From Phocoena phocoena (Eukaryota > Chordata > Mammalia > Artiodactyla > Phocoenidae): a stretch of 64,000 nt of DNA. The notes beneath the pieces are model-generated. The model saw only the letters and a list, made by a program, of their open reading frames with translations, was not told the origin of the DNA and ran no database searches. Shown in pieces: positions 46,426-60,100 of this stretch. The stretch's first letter is position 1; each line of letters opens with the position of its first letter. Location of the stretch: the NCBI RefSeq assembly GCF_963924675.1, contig NC_089221.1, positions 7,437,851-7,501,850 on the forward strand. The letters are read 5' to 3'. Made by a program: the position numbers and the translations under genes.

Positions 46426-47391
46426 GAACCTATAGGTCTCTTGATAAGAGACTGATTAAAAAATGTTTTGCCCATTTATACAATGAAATATAATACTAGG
46501 CCCTTGCTAGAGCTATATGTAATAGGACTAAGAGAAAAATCATATTATTAAAGAATATGAAGAAGCAGGAAAGCTGAGCACTTGGGAATGCTGCACATAA
46601 GAGACTGTTGCTTTCTCTGTTGATTGGAATTTTATTATTTATTACCAGAAAAAAAGTATATGTCATTTCTGGAACATAGAGGTAGAAATGAGTTTAGATG
46701 TATCAGCAAACAAATCTTAACTTCTAGGTCAGAATTAGAAAACTTTCATTCTATAATAAAATCATCTATTTTTCCCTTTGACTCTTTCTAGTTTAATTTT
46801 CTGCCTGCATTTTGTGCTAAGGTGTATGAATGATCTGTGGAATACAATCAGCTATGTTTGAGGAGTCACTTTTATTCTAAACTCTTGTCCTTAGTCACTT
46901 ATAACTTCTTGAAAAATATTAGGTTTGGACCTAAAATTTCTCTAGTTGCCTTCAAGCAAACAATAAATTTTATTTTAGAAAACTTAAAGAGGGAAAAAAC
47001 TTAGCTCCTTTCAGTTATTAATATTTAAACCAATTGTGGTTCTTTATGCACAGAGAGAAAAAAAAAAAAAACAACATTTAAAGCCTTCTGCCCTTATTGA
47101 TTAAAACCTGAAAAGGTTTCCATTGAATTGACCTCAGATGAGCATGGTTGCAGTCTGAATGTTTTTTTAGTTTTCTCTATTTGTACCTACATCCAGGTGA
47201 GTAAAAGTGAGCAGTATTGGCTTTGTGACTTCTCTGTATAAACATCAATTTCCATGTGGATCCATGCAGATAAATAAGTCTTTTCATGGAACCAGACCAT
47301 TGTTTAAGTCTTTCCTTACATGAACACATTTCTTTATGCTTGCTTTTAATTATGGCAGCAAGTCAATATGGCATCTCTTATATTTTTACAT

Positions 47392-47454
<63 letters not shown>

Positions 47455-49639
47455 TCCCATCTGTTCTTTGACTCCAGTAGACATTTTTTCTCTTAAAATG
47501 ATGAACGCTGGCATGGGTCTATTTTATAGGATACTATTTATCTAAACATTTCTTTCCACCTTCCTTATTTTAGCTCCTTTGTTCCCATGCCCTGAGATGC
47601 TAGATGGTGCCAACTTGTAAGCCATTTGAAGAATCTGCCATGTAAACTGAGTAAACTGAGGTTCCCACCTTCTCTCAACATGCTTTTAGAGTAGATGTGT
47701 TCTCGCTCAAATCACAGCATTATCTGGAAGCCTCGGGTGTCCCAGGTCTGTCATCAGCATCTTCTTCCAGATTCTAAAACCCCTTTGCTCTTGTGGCCTC
47801 TCCCGTGTTTTGTGTCTTTTTAAAACTAGTTCTGTTGTGATTTCTGGAGGGAACAGATTTACTTCTTATAGCTTGAATTCCATCTTCCAACTTATCCTAG
47901 AAGTTGTGTATAAACTTTAATATGAGTGCAACGTAATTCTGCCTTGTAAGTGGTTCTGGTAAGCTGAAATGGGCAAAGAAAATTTGACCATGACATCCAC
48001 GATTGATTCCTTATTATCTTAGGCAGAAAACAGGCTAAACTCTTCAGAACTACATGTAATAAACAGAATAGCATTTTATACAATAACAAATTAAACATAT
48101 TTCAAAGCAGCAGTACTAATGCATCTAAGTTCCTGTGTTACTGAAATATTAAAGAATCATTTAATATCTTACATGTTAAGATGCAAAGTTAAAACCTTAC
48201 CTGTAAAATATACAAATAAGTTAAAAGAGAATTATGTAATGCCTCTGCATGAGGTGGATAATTATTGATAACTTCCCAGCTCTAAGGTATTTGTTCTAAA
48301 CCATGAACTAGAGGAACATTTGAAGTGAGTTTTATGGTACATTTTTTATTATACAATTCAGCTTCTCCTAAAAGTACAATTAGAAATTTATGAGAAAGGA
48401 ATCAGAACTCATTAAAGAGTAAAGCTGATATCAAATTTCTAATTTGTGGACTTTCAAACTTTTAGCCTTCTAAATTTACTTCTGAAAAACATAACTCATT
48501 CCAAATATGTTTTTTTTTTGGAAAATGGGTCTATACTCCTTAAAAGTGCATAGAATGAGGAATGCTGGAAAAAAAGTATGACAATTATACTTGGAATGAA
48601 GGTAACTGTAAATTGAAGAAAGGAGAATTAAAGAAAACAATTTTATTTATTTCAGCTTTCCATTGAATTTCTCATTTTGCATAAGCAGTCACACAGAAAA
48701 TTAATTTAATACATGATTAAAATTTTGAAACATTTCTAATGGTTTTGTTCTTCACTGATTCCTAAAGTGCTTTATGAGAATAAAATTCATGGTTATAGCC
48801 ATTGAAAAGATGTATGTTTTTTGCACTATCCAGAAATAGCATACATTATTTTCAGTCCTCCTCAGACAGTTATTGGAAATATGCTTGTACATTATCAAAG
48901 TGTTTCTGCATTGATATAATAATAATTATTCTTCTGTCCTGTGACATACAAATTTTGAGTTTAGTCAACAGAGTTTAAATGTAACAACTTCTAGATTTGT
49001 CCCCATTCAATTAATATTTGCAAATATCTTAGATATATATAAAGTAAAAGGTTACTATTTTTTAGAAGGATGACAAATTCTTTTGCCTTTCAAAAATACA
49101 AAAACACAGTGCATGCATTTTATCTCAGAGAAATACTAACATATGGCATATTGTAGTAAATTTCTATTTATGTGAAATTCTCTCTCTTTAAAAAAAAATC
49201 AGGGGGTATATCATAACATTCAGAGTGTTGTTTCTAAGGCCCTGCAAAATCTTGACTCTTAGATAAATGAATGCTTCTCAACCTGCCAGTTTCTCCCAGG
49301 ATCCCAATCAATTAAGAACTTCTGAAAATGGGGCTGAGGCATAAATTTATTTTTAAAATTTTCCTAATCATAATGTGGATACAAGATTGATAATTACTGA
49401 CAAAGTTCATCAAATAGAGGTGTCTGTTATATCTCAATTGTTGCTTTTCTGATAAATATATATATTATAAATAAATACATATTTGCATATCAACTATTAA
49501 TCAGAAATTTAATTCCAAATAATCCTGGATAAGTTTGTATTTTATATTTGTTTGATAGAATATATTAAAAATAAAAATTTTATATAGAATAATAGGGTAA
49601 AACTAGGGTGCCTTGACATATATCATACAAGAGAATAAA
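46426..49639. other. No gene seen; contains a CT microsatellite
   Basis: Very AT-rich; only short chance frames. The CT tract at 47394-47452 is listed separately. Confidence 0.45.
47394..47452 (+). repeat. (CT)n microsatellite
   Basis: Nearly 30 uninterrupted CT dinucleotides, giving poly-Ser/Leu frames that are artefacts. Confidence 0.97.
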
Positions 49640-49812
49640 TATAAACTCACTGAGTTCCTCCAATAACACTATGAACTTAAGGGACAAAACTACTGCCATT
49701 TTAAGGTAAGGAAACCAAAGCACCGAATAGCAAAGTAACTTGCCCATAGTCACAGGAGAGGGAGGAACCAAGGATGAACCCATACAGCCTGGCTTCAGAA
49801 GTCCCTTCCTTT
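49640..49812 (-). repeat. MIR SINE, antisense
   Basis: GCCATTTTAAGGTAAGGAAA, CAAAGTAACTTGCCCATAGT and CACAGCCTGGCTTCAGAAGTCC-type wording in MIR antisense order; one of the better-preserved MIRs here. Confidence 0.82.
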
Positions 49813-51779
49813 ACACTTACACCCACACTTTCCTACTCATATAGCAGTGATTTCCAAATGAAAAATAACCTTCCTGGAACATCCATTCCAAAGATGTCTT
49901 CCTTCTGAGTCTCATAATTCCTGAATTGTTTTCTACTACTACCTCTCAAGATAACCAGAGAAAATATTTTCATTCTTTTTTCTAAGGACAGTACCCCCAA
50001 GTCTTGGTCCATATTATTTCTATGGGGTATCCTGGCTCAATTTACCATGTACACACAGTTCACCAGTAGCTCCTTCAAACACCTTCTACTCTACAGCAAC
50101 GTGAATGTGGCAGATACTCCAAGTCCATGCCCATATCCCCTAAGGCCACCCAGAATTTACCTGCAGCTTTGGAAGAGAGCTTCCAAATTCACCTATGGCA
50201 TCATAGCTCATGAACCCACGTCTTTCTGCCTAAGGGCTGTTCCTGAGAGCAGGAGTGTCTAGACTCACACAAGAGGCAGGGAGTTGAAGTTTCAAAAAGC
50301 AATCCTTTACCATGAAGGGAGAACAGTGGATAAGAACCCCAGATTCCTTGCTCCTCAGTGGTATAATTCTGTGTTGTGTTTTACACATTCTCTCAGAGGT
50401 TGCCCAGTGAGAGCCCTCTACCCTGTAGCCCATGGTGATCGCCCCCTTATTCATGCATCCCTTACTGGCTTTCCTTATTCCCACTTTGTGCTCCTGGGGT
50501 CACCTTCAAATAGATTACATGAACCAAATTCCTGATTCGGAGTCATTTCTCAGGGGAACCCAAAGTAAGGTGATGATAGATCACTCTTCTGGTTCTCCCC
50601 TTCCGTTCCTTGTTACTCTCTGTCCAGCTCCTAAGGAAGCTCTTCTTGCTCTCTGTCCATTACTTGAAGGATGATATCCTCAGGGTGCTGCATGGACTCT
50701 ATTCTCATCTCACTTCCAGAGGGATCTCATCCTTTCAAAATTAAATTATCCTAAATTACCATCTGTATGTTGATTGTTCCAAAATCATTAACTCACATGC
50801 CTCTCCTCTGTTTTATCATTGTCTTTCCAGTCAGTTATTCCACAGTATTAACTACACATTTATATTGTGTCTGGCACTGTTCCGGCCATGAATATAAGAT
50901 CTTCAAACACAAATCCTACCTCAGGGGGTTCACATCCCATTATGGAGAGAGAGAACACCAACAGACAATTACAAAGTATAACTGACAAGATTATCTAGTG
51001 AGCATAATAGAAATACAATGGAAATTGTGTCAGAGATTCATGGAGTTGAGGGAGAACTTTGGCTAAGATGGCCCAGGAAGACCTGCAAAGTTAGTACCTG
51101 AGATGAAACCTGAGTTTCCTCCTCTCCGTTGAACAATCCCATCAGGTACCAGATTGCCTTTGTGAGAGCTCCACTTAGGTGTCTAGCTATTGAAAACTGA
51201 GCACACCCAATACTAAATGTGTGATTTTCACCCAGATATGCTTCTTCTGCATTCTTCCCCATGGTCAACTTTATCGGTCCAGTTTCTCTGGACACGGGAA
51301 AAACGAATGACCCATTTAAGTCTTGCTTTTATGATAAGTTAGGTGCGACCAGGGTAGTGTTTAATGTAGACTTAAGTATTCCTCACTATGAAGGCAGGAC
51401 CCTTTGAGCATAATTCCATCTTTGTGGATTAGGAGATGTTACAGTCTGGGTCATGGGAGCAGGTGCTCTTCTATCTGATTCTCTTGGTTGTTTCCTCCCC
51501 CAGATTTGAGGAGTTTATTTATACATATACGCTATTCAGTACTCTGTGAAACATACTCTGTGAACATCTCCAGATCAAGACCCTCTGAAGACCTCTGGGT
51601 TGCTTTCTCTCTACAAGGTCTCTTTCCTCTCTGATTCTCTGTCCTGGCAACTCTAGCCAGCTTGGTCTTCTGCTGATATTGGAGGAAGTAGTCAATTGAT
51701 GTCAATTATATCCACTTGATTGATGGTGCTACTGAATTCAACTGTGTCCTTCCAGATTTTACGCCTCCTGGGTAGCATG
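49813..51779. other. No gene seen; possible LTR-like text 50050-50580
   Basis: Part of this block (TTTCTCAGGGGAACCCAAAG near 50550) resembles the end of ancient LTRs, but the family is not identified. No exon recognised. Confidence 0.4.
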
Positions 51780-52056
51780 TGTCTATTTCTGATAGGGTGT
51801 GTTTCCAGCTATAATAGATTCATTTATTTCTCCTGTATTTCTATCAGTTTTTCCTCATATATTTTTATGCTCTGTTTTTAGATGCATACACATTAAGGAT
51901 TGTTATATCCTCTTGGAGAATTGACCCTTTATTGTTATATAACACCCCTCTTTACCCTTAATAATTTTCCTTGGGCTGAAATCTGCTCTGTCTGAAATTA
52001 ATACCACTACTTCTGCTTTCTCTTGAATAGTACTAACATTGTATGACTTTCTCCTT
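51780..52056 (-). mobile_element. Ancient LINE-1, antisense, part 1
   Basis: ATTAAGGATTGTTATATCCT, CTTGGAGAATTGACCCTTTA and GAAATTAATACCACTACTTC are antisense ancient L1. Interrupted by two SINEs, then resumes at 52485. Confidence 0.75.
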
Positions 52057-52067
52057 CCCTTTACTTT

Positions 52068-52255
52068 ACCACGGGCCTCTCACTGTTGCAGCCTCTCCCA
52101 TTGCGGGGCACAGGCTCCGGACGCGCAGGCTCAGCGGCCATGGTTCATGGGCCCAGCCGCTCCACGGCATGTGGGATCTTCCTGGACCGGGGCACGAACC
52201 CGTGTCCCCTGCATCGGCAGGCGGACTCTCAACCACTGTGCCACCAGGGAAGACC
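52068..52255 (-). mobile_element. CHR-type SINE, first of a pair
   Basis: Minus-strand CHR with an almost absent poly-T, flanked by CCCTTTACTTT (52057-52067 and 52256-52266). Shares its target sequence with the next SINE. Confidence 0.92.
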
Positions 52256-52267
52256 CCCTTTACTTTT

Positions 52268-52472
52268 TTTTTTTTTTTTGCAGTACACGGGCCTCTCACT
52301 GCTGTGGCCTCTCCCGTTGCGGAGCACAGGCTCCAGACGTGCAGGCTCAGCGGCCACGGCTCACAGGCCCAGCCGCTCCGTGGCATGGGGTATCTTCCTG
52401 GACCAGGACATGAACCCATGTCCCCTGCATCGGCAGGCAGACTCTCAACCACTGCGCCACCAGGGAAGCCCC
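52268..52472 (-). mobile_element. CHR-type SINE, second of a pair
   Basis: Minus-strand CHR with a T run, flanked by CCCTTTACTTTT (52256-52267 and 52473-52484). Clearly a separate copy: it differs from the neighbour at many positions. The open frames of 124-147 codons here are SINE translations. Confidence 0.93.
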
Positions 52473-52484
52473 CCCTTTACTTTT

Positions 52485-52633
52485 AATCTATATCTGTCTT
52501 TATATTTTAAATAGGTTTCATCTAGACAGCAGACTTAGGTCTTATGATCCACTATGAACATCTCTTTTAATTGGTATACTTATAACATTGACACTTAAAA
52601 TGATTATTGATGTAGTTGGATTAATATCTACCG
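52485..52633 (-). mobile_element. Ancient LINE-1, antisense, part 2
   Basis: AATCTATATCTGTCTTTATA, TGATTATTGATGTAGTTGGA and ATTAATATCTACCGTATTTA continue part 1 in L1 order. Confidence 0.75.
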
Positions 52634-52930
52634 TATTTATTGAGATATAATTGACATAGAACTTTGTATAGTTTTAGGCATACAGCACAATGATTTGATA
52701 TATGTATATATTGTGAAATGATTACCTCAAAAATTTAGTTAACATGCATCACCTCACATAGGCACTAATTACGTTCTTTGTCATGAGAACTTTTAAGATC
52801 TTCTCTCCTAGCAACTTTCATATAAGCAATACAGTATTGTTGACTATATCACCATGCGGTGCATTATATCCCCAGAACTTATTCATCTTGTAACTGAAAG
52901 TTTGTGCCTTTTGACCACCTTTACACAAGG
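52634..52930 (-). mobile_element. LINE-1 3' UTR fragment nested in older L1, antisense
   Basis: TTGAGATATAATTGACATAG, GATTTGATATATGTATATAT and AACTTTTAAGATCTTCTCTC are antisense L1 3' UTR; the older L1 resumes at about 52931 (TTTGCTGTCCTTGTTCCTAT), so this is an insertion within it. Confidence 0.7.
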
Positions 52931-55150
52931 CTTTCTGTTTTTGTTTGCTGTCCTTGTTCCTATTTTTATCTTCCACTCTTTGTATGCCTTTTTTTGTTTG
53001 TTTTAATTGAGCATTATATGTGATTCTGTTTTCTCTTCTTTATTAGCATATCAGTCATATTTTTCTTTACCTTTTTAGTGGTTGTTCAAGAGTTGGCAAT
53101 ATACATTTACAACTGATTCAACTCCACTTTCAAATAACACCATACCACTTTATAAGTAGTGCAAGTACGTTATAACAACAAATTCCTAATTCTTCCTTCC
53201 CATCCCTTGTATCATTACTGTCATACATTTTACTTATACATAGGACATATATATTTGCATAAATAATCAAATGCATTGTTGCTATTATTTCTAACAAAAT
53301 GTTAGACGAACTAAAGGTAAGAAAAATAAAAGTTTTTATTTTACCTTAACTGATCCCTTCTTCCATACTCTTCCTTTCTTTGGATAGAATCTACTTTCTG
53401 AACAATATCATTTTTCTTCCTCTTTAATAACTTATTTTAAAATTTCTTGCAAGAAAAGTCAACTGGCAACAAATTCTCCTAATTTTTGTTTGTCTAAGTT
53501 AATCTTTATTTCTCTTTCACATCTGAAAGATAATTTTGCTGATCATAGAGTTCTAGATTGGTGGGTTGTTCTTTTCTCTCAACAATTTAAATATTTCTCT
53601 CCATTCTCTTTTTGCTTGTATGGATTCTGAGGAGCTGATATATGTAATTCTTATCTTTGCTCCTCTCTAGGTAAGGTGTTTTTTCCTCTGGCTTCTTTCA
53701 AGATTTTATCTTTGATTTTCTGAAGTTCGAATAATATACGCCTAAGTGTACATTTATTGGCATTTATCCTGCTTGGTGTTCTCTGAGCTTCCTGGATCTG
53801 TAGTTTACAATCTGACACTAACTGGGGAAAATTCTCAGTCCTTACTGCTTCAAATATTTCTTCTGTTCTTCTCTCTCTTCTTCTTCTGGTATTCTTTTAT
53901 GCATATGTTACACATTTTATGTTATTCCACAGTTCTTGGATATTCTGTTCCATTATTTTTTGCCTTTTTTTTCTCTTCTCTTTTCTGTTTTGGAAGTTTC
54001 TCATGACATATCCTCTAGCTCAGAGATTCTTTCCTCAACTGTGTACAGTATATTAATGAGTCCATCAGAGGCATTCTTCACTTTTGTTACATTGTTTTTG
54101 TTCTCTAGCATTTTGCTTTGATTTTTTTCCTTAGAATTTTCATCTCTCTGCTCACATTACCCATATGTTCTTGCTGTTTCTACTCTTTCCATTAGAGCCC
54201 TTATTATATAGATCATAGTTGTTTTAAGTTCACAGTCTGACAATTCCAACATTCCTGCCATATCTGGATCTCAGTCTGACACTTTCTCTGACTCATTACA
54301 TTGTGTTTTTTACCTTTCTGTTTGTGTTATAATTTTTCTTGAAAGGTGGACATGATATACTGGGTAAAAGGAACTGCAGTAAATAGATCTTTAGTAATGT
54401 AGTGGTAAGGTGTGAGGGAAGGGAAGTGTTCTATAGTTCTATGATTAGTTCTGAGTCTTTTATTGAGCAAGTGCCCTTGGACTGTGAACTTCCACCAGTG
54501 CTTCTCAGTTATTATTACCCTCCTAGGTGGGACAGGATGGCTAGAGGGGGCTGGATTTGGATATTTCCCTTTCTTCATGTTCAAGGCTAGAGGGAACTAG
54601 AGTTGGGCATTTCCCTTCCCCCAGGCTTCTTAGGCTCTAATAAAACCCCAGTAAGGTAGGCTCTGGTAAAATAATTGCTCTTGAAGGCAAACCTTGTTAA
54701 GAAGATAGAATGCTCTGATGTATTTCAAGATGCTTACTTTTCCTCTCTCCCTGCTGGAAGCCAAGGGTATTTTTCTTAGATCTCCACTGTGAGAATCTGT
54801 TAGAGTTCTAGGAAGTAAAGCTCACAAATGCATGGGGACCTCCCTATGACCATGTGCCCCTGAAGTTTTTAACTCACAGATCTGTCCATACTTGTCTCCA
54901 GCAACTTGTCAATTACTGTTAATGTTTTCCTACCCTAGCACTGGTTCTCTGGGAGATTTCTGCTCAGGGGTTTCTGTGTAGGTTAGTTGTGATTCTCTGC
55001 ATCTGCCTGTCTTTCCAAATTTGGAGGCAACGGTTTGCCCTGTGATCTCACATCTCTGAAGGATCTAAGAAGAGTTGTTGATTTTTCAGATTGCTCAGCC
55101 TTTCACATGTTGTCAGGAAGTAGTGGTCAATTCTGAACTCCTTACATGAC
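52931..55150 (-). mobile_element. Ancient LINE-1, antisense, part 3
   Basis: AACAAATTCTCCTAATTTTT, GATAATTTTGCTGATCATAG, AGGTAAGGTGTTTTTTCCTC, CTCTGAGCTTCCTGGATCTG and AATTCCAACATTCCTGCCAT keep the order of antisense ancient L1. Text after about 54360 is less certain. No intact frame. Confidence 0.65.
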
Positions 55151-56898
55151 AGACCAGGAAACAGGAGCCTCTCATTCCACTTTGATTTTTATGCTACTTC
55201 ATAGATTAACCTTCATACAAGTAAGGAAAAGAATAAAATTTTAAATATAAACTCACTTTTTAAATACTGTGATTAAAGTGTCATGAGATGGAGGTACAGT
55301 TTTCTTTGTTGCTTTTTTATTTTATTTTTTTTCTAGTGTGATGTATATGGTTTGAAAAGAAAAAAAAAGCAATTCAGTATTTATAAGTCCTGGTATTAAA
55401 TATAACTTCATTGAACACTATATTATGCTTTTAGCCAACACTGAAGAGTAACTTATAAGACTATATCCAGAATCATGTTATTAAATATCCATGAAATAGA
55501 GATTTTACACTTTTTGGAGTCTTTGCTCACTTGGTAAGACTTCTTAGCAGAAAAGGAGGATATAAAATTTGGATCCCTTGTGAAACTTGATTCTCTTTAA
55601 GAGGTGTCCCCACCCCCAAAATCAGGCACCAAATCAGTAGTCAGATATTTTAATGGACAACACCATGTTAATTTTAAGAAGAGTTTTAGGAAAGGAAGAC
55701 ATTTCTGATATTAGAGAAACTTTACTATCTTTGTTGAGAGTGCTTCTGTAGAGCCTGGTGTCCATGGAAAAAGGAGACTTTCACACACCTGGCCACTCTC
55801 ATTGTGGAGTTAACCTAGGTCAAAAGAAATTCTCCAAAAAGACAGTTCTCAATTGTACCATCTCTTTAAAAGGTCATGTCACATTTAACCACAGCCTGAT
55901 GTGAAGTAATGTATTGAAGAAAATGTTTTTTTTTTAATTTAAAAAGTTTGGCGCAATATGTGAAGAAATCAGCTTAATATTTTGAGTCTTTTTGAAGTGA
56001 TTGTCATATGTGGGTACATCACTATTGACTAACCCAAAAACCTCTTTGCACTTAAATAGACAAGATGCAAATATATGTCCTCAACCTCCAACCAGGTCTC
56101 ATTGCTCTCTCTTTTCCTTGATTTCTTCTCTCTCTCTGTATCTCTCTCACACACACACATGCACACACACATATACACACACAGACCAGAAAATGTAAAT
56201 TCAGTTATCAAAATTCATCCCTTCTTGCATCTTATATTAATTGTTCACAATTGTTAAAGAAAGTTTATATGGTGATCTCTGAGTTATTCAGATAAAAATT
56301 CAAATTATTTTCTAATTATATTCTGTTATGTTAAATTAAATTAGTTCTCTAATTTAATAATATTGTGTTACTGTGTAATCAGCTACAGAAGATACATGAT
56401 TTCTACTGAAAGTCCTCAGTTTGATCCTTCATATAGTGAATAAATATAAAATGGGACTTTTAAAATATTTATGTTTGCATTATCAAAAAAATATTTATTT
56501 TTTAATATGAAAACATTGAGAAAACTAAAAGAAAATTGACCTGAAATTTTGTCTAGAATTAAGATTAAGAGTAAAAAGTAGTTATTTGATCATTCCACAG
56601 ACAAAATATAGAAAGTTCAGAGTGAAATTCTCTATTATTATTAAAATTGCAAAATTTTATACCACAAAAACATAGAAAGGATAAAATTATCATTCTGTTC
56701 ATGCTGCTCTTTGATGAATAGACTATGAAATATGTAAATGAAATTTAATATACAAAACAAAAAATTAATATTAATTCCTTTACATGTATCAATACTTTTA
56801 TTAAGATCATTGTCTGCATTTAATTATATTTTCATTTTATTTGAAGCTATAAAAGTCTTACTAAAAATACCACTTAAAATAGACTATAAAATAACAGT
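55151..56898. other. No gene seen; CT/CA microsatellite 56128-56182
   Basis: Very AT-rich; a (CT)n(CA)n-type simple repeat at 56128-56182 gives chance Ser/Leu/His frames. Confidence 0.5.
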
Positions 56899-57118
56899 GT
56901 GGGCTTCCCTGGTGGCACAGTGGTTGGGAATCCGCCTGCTGATGCAGGGGACGCGGGTTCGTGCCCTGGTCTGGGAGGATCCCACATACGCAGAGCAGCT
57001 GGGCGCATGAGCCATGGCCACTGAGCCTGCATGTCCGGAGCCTGTGCTCCATGACAGGAGAGGCCACAGCAGTGAGAGGCCCACATACTGCAAAAAAAAA
57101 ATTAAATTAAATTAAAAA
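56899..57118 (+). mobile_element. CHR-type SINE
   Basis: GTGGGCTTCCCTGGTGGCAC start, CHR body, tail A(n)TTAAATTAAATTAAA. Perfect 11-bp duplication AAAATAACAGT at 56888-56898 and 57119-57129. Minus-strand frames here are SINE translations. Confidence 0.93.
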
Positions 57119-57129
57119 AAAATAACAGT

Positions 57130-60100
57130 TGTTAGAATAATAGCATTTTGTAATTAAAAAGTTTTTTGCGGAAAATCATATAATATTATACCAAATATTT
57201 CATTAGTTTCCCGATATGTACGTTTTCAGAAGTTATCATTTATAACAGGGGAATTAATCCAGAAAATTCATCCTGAGTTATTTTTTCCCCACTGACCAAT
57301 GGCAGAGCTAAATGCTGATGCAATTGGAATATTTCCTACTTACGTATATTTTTCCTGAGGATAGTTTGAAATTACTTACATTTCAGTCATTAATTTAAAT
57401 AGCTTGTATCACAAAAAATTCAAATTCAAACAGAACACACAGAGCAGCTCCTTGTTTATGGTTAACTTGTTGATTGATTGAGCCATTGATTGATTCACAC
57501 CGTATGTACTTTCAGAAAGGCTTTAAGGCAGTTCACATTAATGCACACGATGTAGTAAGATAAAATACAATTAAAGCTCAACTGGAGCTGGAGACTGGGC
57601 CATTCTTTCACTCATGTGTCTCTATCCTGCCTTCCTCCACAGGTCACACAGTGTTACTCAAAATCCCTAATTCTTTGAGAGAAAAAAAATGGACCCATCA
57701 AAGCGAGTTGAATCTGACTAAGCCACGTGGTGCTGAATATTCTAGAATGTCACCTGTGGGAATTCTGACCATTCATGGGTCTACAATTTGGGCAATTTTG
57801 CATCTGGCAGACATATTTCACATGCGACCACCTGACTATTCTCGTATTATACCTCTTTGCAGACTCTTTTACTTCACTTTTTAAAGTGGGGAGGTTGTCT
57901 TCCTAATCACAAGCTCACACAGAAGGAATAAGAACTGGAATTTATACTAGTGTTGCAGAAGCTTAGAAAATGCAGACTGAAATGTTCTGTGCTATGGGAC
58001 CAACACCTGCTGACCATCCAAGATAAATAGCCATAAGCACCTGGAGCAATGAAGGAGAAAGCCACAGCCTCTGACCAGACCACCAACACATTCATTTTCT
58101 CAGGGAACCAACTCAAATAGGGCCTAATCAAAAGATAATTATAGCTACACACGACTTCTTGATTTGTCCTATTTGGTAACGTAAAAATTTCCACCAATAA
58201 AATTATATTCATTACTTTTAGAAAAGTCTCCATTACTTGAGCAAATTTACTTGCTTCATAGATGTGTAGTTTTATACCACTTCTCAAAAGTGGGGCAAAA
58301 TGAAAATTTTCACAAGATAAAAATTTGTCCATCTTGACAAACTGGTCATTTACCCTTTTCTTTCCTAAAGCTGATTGGACAAGTGAAGCCGAGAAAATGC
58401 CATCAGACCTCTGTGTTTTCCCTGAATTCTATTCTGTCCCTTCTTCACTCAGACCACCAGTCAACTGATCATCCACCAGGTGCTTAGGGTGTGGGAGACC
58501 CATGCTAGATCCCAAAGACACAAACCCTACAAACCCTATCTCCATCTAGGTGCTCCTGAAGCTCTAGGTCCATCGGAGTAGATTGTCCAAACAAATAAGT
58601 AAGTAAATCAATAGGGAAATGATTAGAAACTGTGACGTGTGTTACAAAAGCATTGAGAAAGTAAGCATCTCATTCTTCTCCTTACGAAGTGGAAACCTGT
58701 GGAGGATGAAAAAGAGGGGCAGGTCTAGGTGTGTGAAAGATGCTAAAGACAAGTGCTTTTTATTCACTCTGGCTGTCCTGTACAGGTCAGAACCAAGTCT
58801 GTGCAACTAGCATCCAGTCCATACTGGTCCACCAGGCACAACTCTTCCACACTGTGTTCCTAGATCAAAGAAGAAAGTGATAAACATTTGCTTACTCTTC
58901 CCTGCTGATCTCCTTCAGATCCTTGCAGAAGTGGGTGGCGGTCAACTACTGGAGGTTTTAAAGACCTTGTATCCAAGCTATTTCTCCATGGTTTCTACAC
59001 AGACAAGGAGGATGTCCTTGCCTCCTGATGAGGGGCAATCCCCCTCCTAGTGTCTCTGACTTTATCTTACCTTGCACGATTAAGCATGACTTCTATCTCG
59101 TGTCTCCTTTCTCCTCTCCGGTTGCCCCCTTCCTTTAGCATAAAGCAGTCTCTGTTAGTCATCATCTCTAAAAGAAATCTTTCCTGAATCTTCTCATCAT
59201 TTCTTCCTCTCATGCAGCTGACCTACCTCTATCCTTCCCTTTTCTTCCAAACTCCTACAAAGAACCATCTAGAGCCACCGAACCCACTTCCTTAACTTTC
59301 ATTAATTGTGTAAGTTCCAAACTCTGTTATCTCCTTGAAATCAAATTGGTTCTTTCTTATTTTCTGGAAATTCCATTTGCCAAGGTCAACAGCAGCCTGT
59401 AATTTGCCATATCCAATTATTTTCTTTTCATTCGAGGGACCTTTTCTAAGCAGGCTGTTAAAATGTTTTGGGGGCTCTTTGGCCTTTTGAAAGCATGGCC
59501 CTCTCCCTGACATCTTTACTGACAGCACTTCCTCACAGCTCACCTCTCAGTCACTCAGGTCTTCTCCTCTTCCACTCTCTCCCCTTATCTGGTGTCACTC
59601 AGAGGTCTAATATGAGGCCTAATTTCTTCACCATCTCTGTGCCATTTACAGATAATACTATCGATCCCCATGTCTTTAGCTACCACTAACAACTTTTAAA
59701 TGTCTTTTAGCATTTTGACTTTTTGTTTTTGAGGTTTAAATCCACATTTCCAAACTGCATAGAGAACAGTTTCATGAAAACATCTTAAGGCAACTGAAAT
59801 GTAAACTTCTAAAACCATATCTTATTATCTATCCCTAAACACACTCTCTTCTCCTATACTCCTTATGGAGCCAGGATGGTTTTGTTAATAGTGGTTTATT
59901 AATTATTTAAAATCATTACTGTTTTCCATAGGGAAGGCACTATAACAGAGGCATTCTTATTGAGCTACAGAACACTTTGGGGTGGATGTAAAGCTGAGTT
60001 TATCAGTGAAAGCTGGAGTGAGTTAAATGCTTGACATAAACAAGAATTGTGAGTGCCCACATACTTTCCAGGAGAAAGAATGAGGAATTAATACAGGATA

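Noticed and set aside
52039..52514. Overlapping open frames of 124-147 codons
   Set aside because: All lie in the CHR SINE pair, which is GC-rich and open in several frames on both strands.
57907..58332. 141-codon minus-strand open frame
   Set aside because: No recognised domain, and the setting shows no exon signals; length is not remarkable for 64 kb of DNA.
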